Assembly: GCA_903994365.1 (NCBI GenBank)
Contig: CAJEXL010000002.1
Span: 62,001 to 126,000 of the forward strand
Reading direction: 5' to 3'
DNA length: 64,000 nucleotides
Source of the DNA: an uncultured Chlorobiaceae bacterium
Lineage (GTDB): Bacteria; Bacteroidota; Chlorobiia; Chlorobiales; Chlorobiaceae
Position numbers and translations under genes: made by a program. Every line of letters starts with the position of its first letter. The stretch's first letter is position 1. Below, in pieces: positions 62,227-64,000 of this stretch. The notes under the pieces are model-generated. The model had not been told where the DNA came from, ran no database searches, and worked only from the letters and a program-made list of their open reading frames with translations.

Positions 62227-63966
62227 ATGAATATTGACCGGCGCCTCTTTCAGTTGCTTAAAGAGGATCGGAATCCCTTTATTGTTTCGATCATATCAGG
62301 AATCCTTGCAGCGGGTATGCTGGTGGCACAGGCCTTTTACCTCAGCCTGGTGATCGACAGCGCCTTTATCCAGAAAAGCGCTGTTGAGAAGCTTTTTCTG
62401 CCGCTCGGGCTCTTTGCGCTCTTCAGCACCCTCCGCATGGCCTTCAACTGGTTCTCCCATACCGAAGCGAATCGTGGCACCCTGATCATACGCGAGAAGG
62501 TGTTCACCCGACTCACCAGCACGGTCGGCGCTCTCGGGCCGATCTATTCAAAATCGGTGCAGAGCGGACGGCTCAGCACCACTCTTTTGAAGGGGGTTGA
62601 AGCGCTCGATGCCTACTACAGCCAATATATCCCGCAGATCTTTTTTGCCCTCTTCACGCCGCTTCTGATTGCGGGCACCATACTGCCGCGAGACCCGATC
62701 TCCGGCGGCATCCTGCTCGGCACCGCGCCCCTTATCCCACTTTTCATGATCCTGATCGGAAAATCGGCCAGCGCCATGACTGAAAAGCAGTGGAAAACCA
62801 TGAGCCGGATGAGCGGATTCTTCCTTGATGTGCTGCAAGGGCTGCCGACCCTGAAACTCTTTGCGCAGAGCAAACAGCAGCACGATGCCATTGAAGAGTC
62901 GGGCGAAACTTTCCGCCACGCCACCATGCGCGTCCTGAAAGTGGCCTTTCTCTCCTCCCTGACCCTCGAACTGGTGGGCACCATTGGCACGGCCATCATT
63001 GCCGTCGGTATCGGCCTCCGCCTTATGGCTGGTCAGCTCACCTTTCAGCATGCGCTTTTTGTGCTGATACTCACCCCCGACTTCTACCTCCCGCTGCGCC
63101 AGCTCGGCACAAAATTTCATGCCGGAATGGAAGGAGTGAGCGCTTCAAAAGAGATCTTTGCCATCCTCGATCAAAGCACCCCTGTTTCTGTGCAGAAGCT
63201 TGCCTTTGCGGGGCAGAAGCGCGCTGGAGAGAGGCCCATTCTCTTCAGTGATTTAAGCTATACCTATCCCGGAGGAACGCAACCTGCGCTTGAGGGGATA
63301 AACGCTACCATTCCCCCTGGAAAAACCACAGCCATCATTGGCCCGAGCGGTGCAGGAAAGAGCACCCTGATCAACCTGCTCCTCCGCTTTCAGGAGCCCG
63401 GCGAAGGGCGAATCACCATCGACGGCAACCCGATTCACGCCATCCCGCTTGAGGAGTGGCATAAGCAAATTTCCTGGGTTCCGCAGCACCCCTACCTCTT
63501 CAACGCCACGCTGCGAGAGAATATTCTCCTCGCAAAACCGGAGGCTTCAGCGGAGGAGATGGAGAGTGCTCTGCAAAAGACTGGCCTCACTACCTTTGTC
63601 AGTACGCTGCCCGAGGGCCTTGAGACCATGATTGGCGAAGAGGGCGCACGGCTGAGCGGCGGAGAGGCGCAACGGGTGGCGCTTGCCCGCGCCTTCCTGA
63701 AAAACGCGCCGCTGCTGCTGCTCGATGAACCAACCTCGCACACTGACCCTGAACTGGAAGCCGCCCTTCGCAGCTCCATCCAGGAGCTGATGAGAGGGAG
63801 AACCACCATCATCATTGCCCACCGGCTCGAAACTATACGCTCAGCAGAACAAATTATCGTCGTCAGCGGGGGAAAAATCACCCAGTGCGGTACCCACGAG
63901 GAGCTGATGGTCAACGGAGGCTTTTACCACGACAGCCTGCTTCTGCAACAGGAGAGAGAATCATGA
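62227..63966 (+). CDS. cydD: CydD, ABC exporter subunit for cytochrome bd assembly
   Basis: The 579-residue half transporter has an N-terminal six-TM exporter domain (about 1-320) and an ATPase with Walker A GPSGAGKS at 372-379, signature LSGGE at 476-480 and Walker B ending in D500 (LLLLDEPT). CydDC exports reductants (cysteine/glutathione) and is needed for cytochrome bd and c-type cytochromes. The call over other ABC exporters rests on YSQYIPQIFFALFTPLLIA, typical of CydD, and on the coupled next gene. Confidence 0.92.
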   Translation: MNIDRRLFQLLKEDRNPFIVSIISGILAAGMLVAQAFYLSLVIDSAFIQKSAVEKLFLPLGLFALFSTLRMAFNWFSHTEANRGTLIIREKVFTRLTSTVGALGPIYSKSVQSGRLSTTLLKGVEALDAYYSQYIPQIFFALFTPLLIAGTILPRDPISGGILLGTAPLIPLFMILIGKSASAMTEKQWKTMSRMSGFFLDVLQGLPTLKLFAQSKQQHDAIEESGETFRHATMRVLKVAFLSSLTLELVGTIGTAIIAVGIGLRLMAGQLTFQHALFVLILTPDFYLPLRQLGTKFHAGMEGVSASKEIFAILDQSTPVSVQKLAFAGQKRAGERPILFSDLSYTYPGGTQPALEGINATIPPGKTTAIIGPSGAGKSTLINLLLRFQEPGEGRITIDGNPIHAIPLEEWHKQISWVPQHPYLFNATLRENILLAKPEASAEEMESALQKTGLTTFVSTLPEGLETMIGEEGARLSGGEAQRVALARAFLKNAPLLLLDEPTSHTDPELEAALRSSIQELMRGRTTIIIAHRLETIRSAEQIIVVSGGKITQCGTHEELMVNGGFYHDSLLLQQERES

Positions 63967-64000
63967 AAACCTTATTTCGCTTGACAGGACTGGTCAAACC
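63963..64000 (+). CDS. cydC: CydC, N-terminal end (partial)
   Basis: An ATG overlaps the cydD stop (ATGA) and the frame reads MKTLFRLTGLVK to the window edge. CydC begins this way and follows cydD in the same operon. Confidence 0.75.
   Translation, partial: MKTLFRLTGLVK

Overview
The window looks like a green sulfur bacterium (Chlorobiaceae, Chlorobium/Pelodictyon type). This is an inference from the mixture of genes: hydrogenase maturation genes, a short cbb3 oxidase operon, cydDC, a giant RTX protein, and protein sequences that look Chlorobium-like. No photosystem, chlorosome or rRNA gene lies in the window, so the assignment cannot be proved from it.

The left part (1-16.3 kb) is compact, ordinary chromosome: hypB (partial) and hypA on the minus strand, then on the plus strand pyrB, a DUF1207 outer-membrane protein, a porin, a universal stress protein, a metabolite:H+ symporter with a small membrane partner, uvrC, a TPR protein, aroE, lspA, tatD, a membrane-anchored TPR protein, a cyclophilin, a YggS protein, a purine nucleoside phosphorylase and mtnA. 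The last two are adjacent and probably form a methylthioadenosine salvage pair. Next, on the minus strand, comes one 12.35-kb gene (16,536-28,886) for a 4,116-residue protein. It has N-terminal Y/H-rich repeats, a long beta-strand repeat body holding three related modules of about 500 residues, and a C-terminal RTX calcium-binding region. It ends in two consecutive hairpins.

From 29.2 to 38.0 kb runs a cbb3-type oxidase operon: ccoN, ccoO, ccoQ, a short one-haem ccoP, ccoG, [toxin-antitoxin insertion], ccoH/fixH-like, a YtkA-like gene, the copper ATPase ccoI, ccoS, and a DsbD_2/SafE-like membrane protein gene.

From 38.9 to 62.0 kb lies an accessory mosaic made of repeated and broken pieces. 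It contains type II toxin-antitoxin pairs, zeta-like kinases, a NotI-like restriction enzyme with a D12 adenine methylase, a split methyltransferase, hsdR remnants, a Schlafen/AlbA-type protein, an AAA/DUF4143 ATPase, and two extra copies of the ccoI-tail/ccoS/safE block. I recognise no integrase or transposase gene. Three structures show how the mosaic was assembled. (1) The R-M pair sits inside another methyltransferase gene, flanked by a 274-bp direct repeat. (2) A roughly 1.05-kb block from the end of the cbb3 operon is present three times. (3) A 215-bp element with 15-bp perfect terminal inverted repeats and a 5-bp target duplication sits in a linker whose empty version is present elsewhere in the window. 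The right edge returns to core genes with cydD and the start of cydC, so the island lies between two sets of oxidase assembly genes.

The strongest candidates for something new are the repeat-driven architecture of the island, the chimeric RhuM-methyltransferase gene, the zeta-like cassette with an undescribed small partner, the giant RTX protein, and a membrane-protein gene that carries a U UUU UUA slippery heptamer exactly where a -1 shift would join two open frames.
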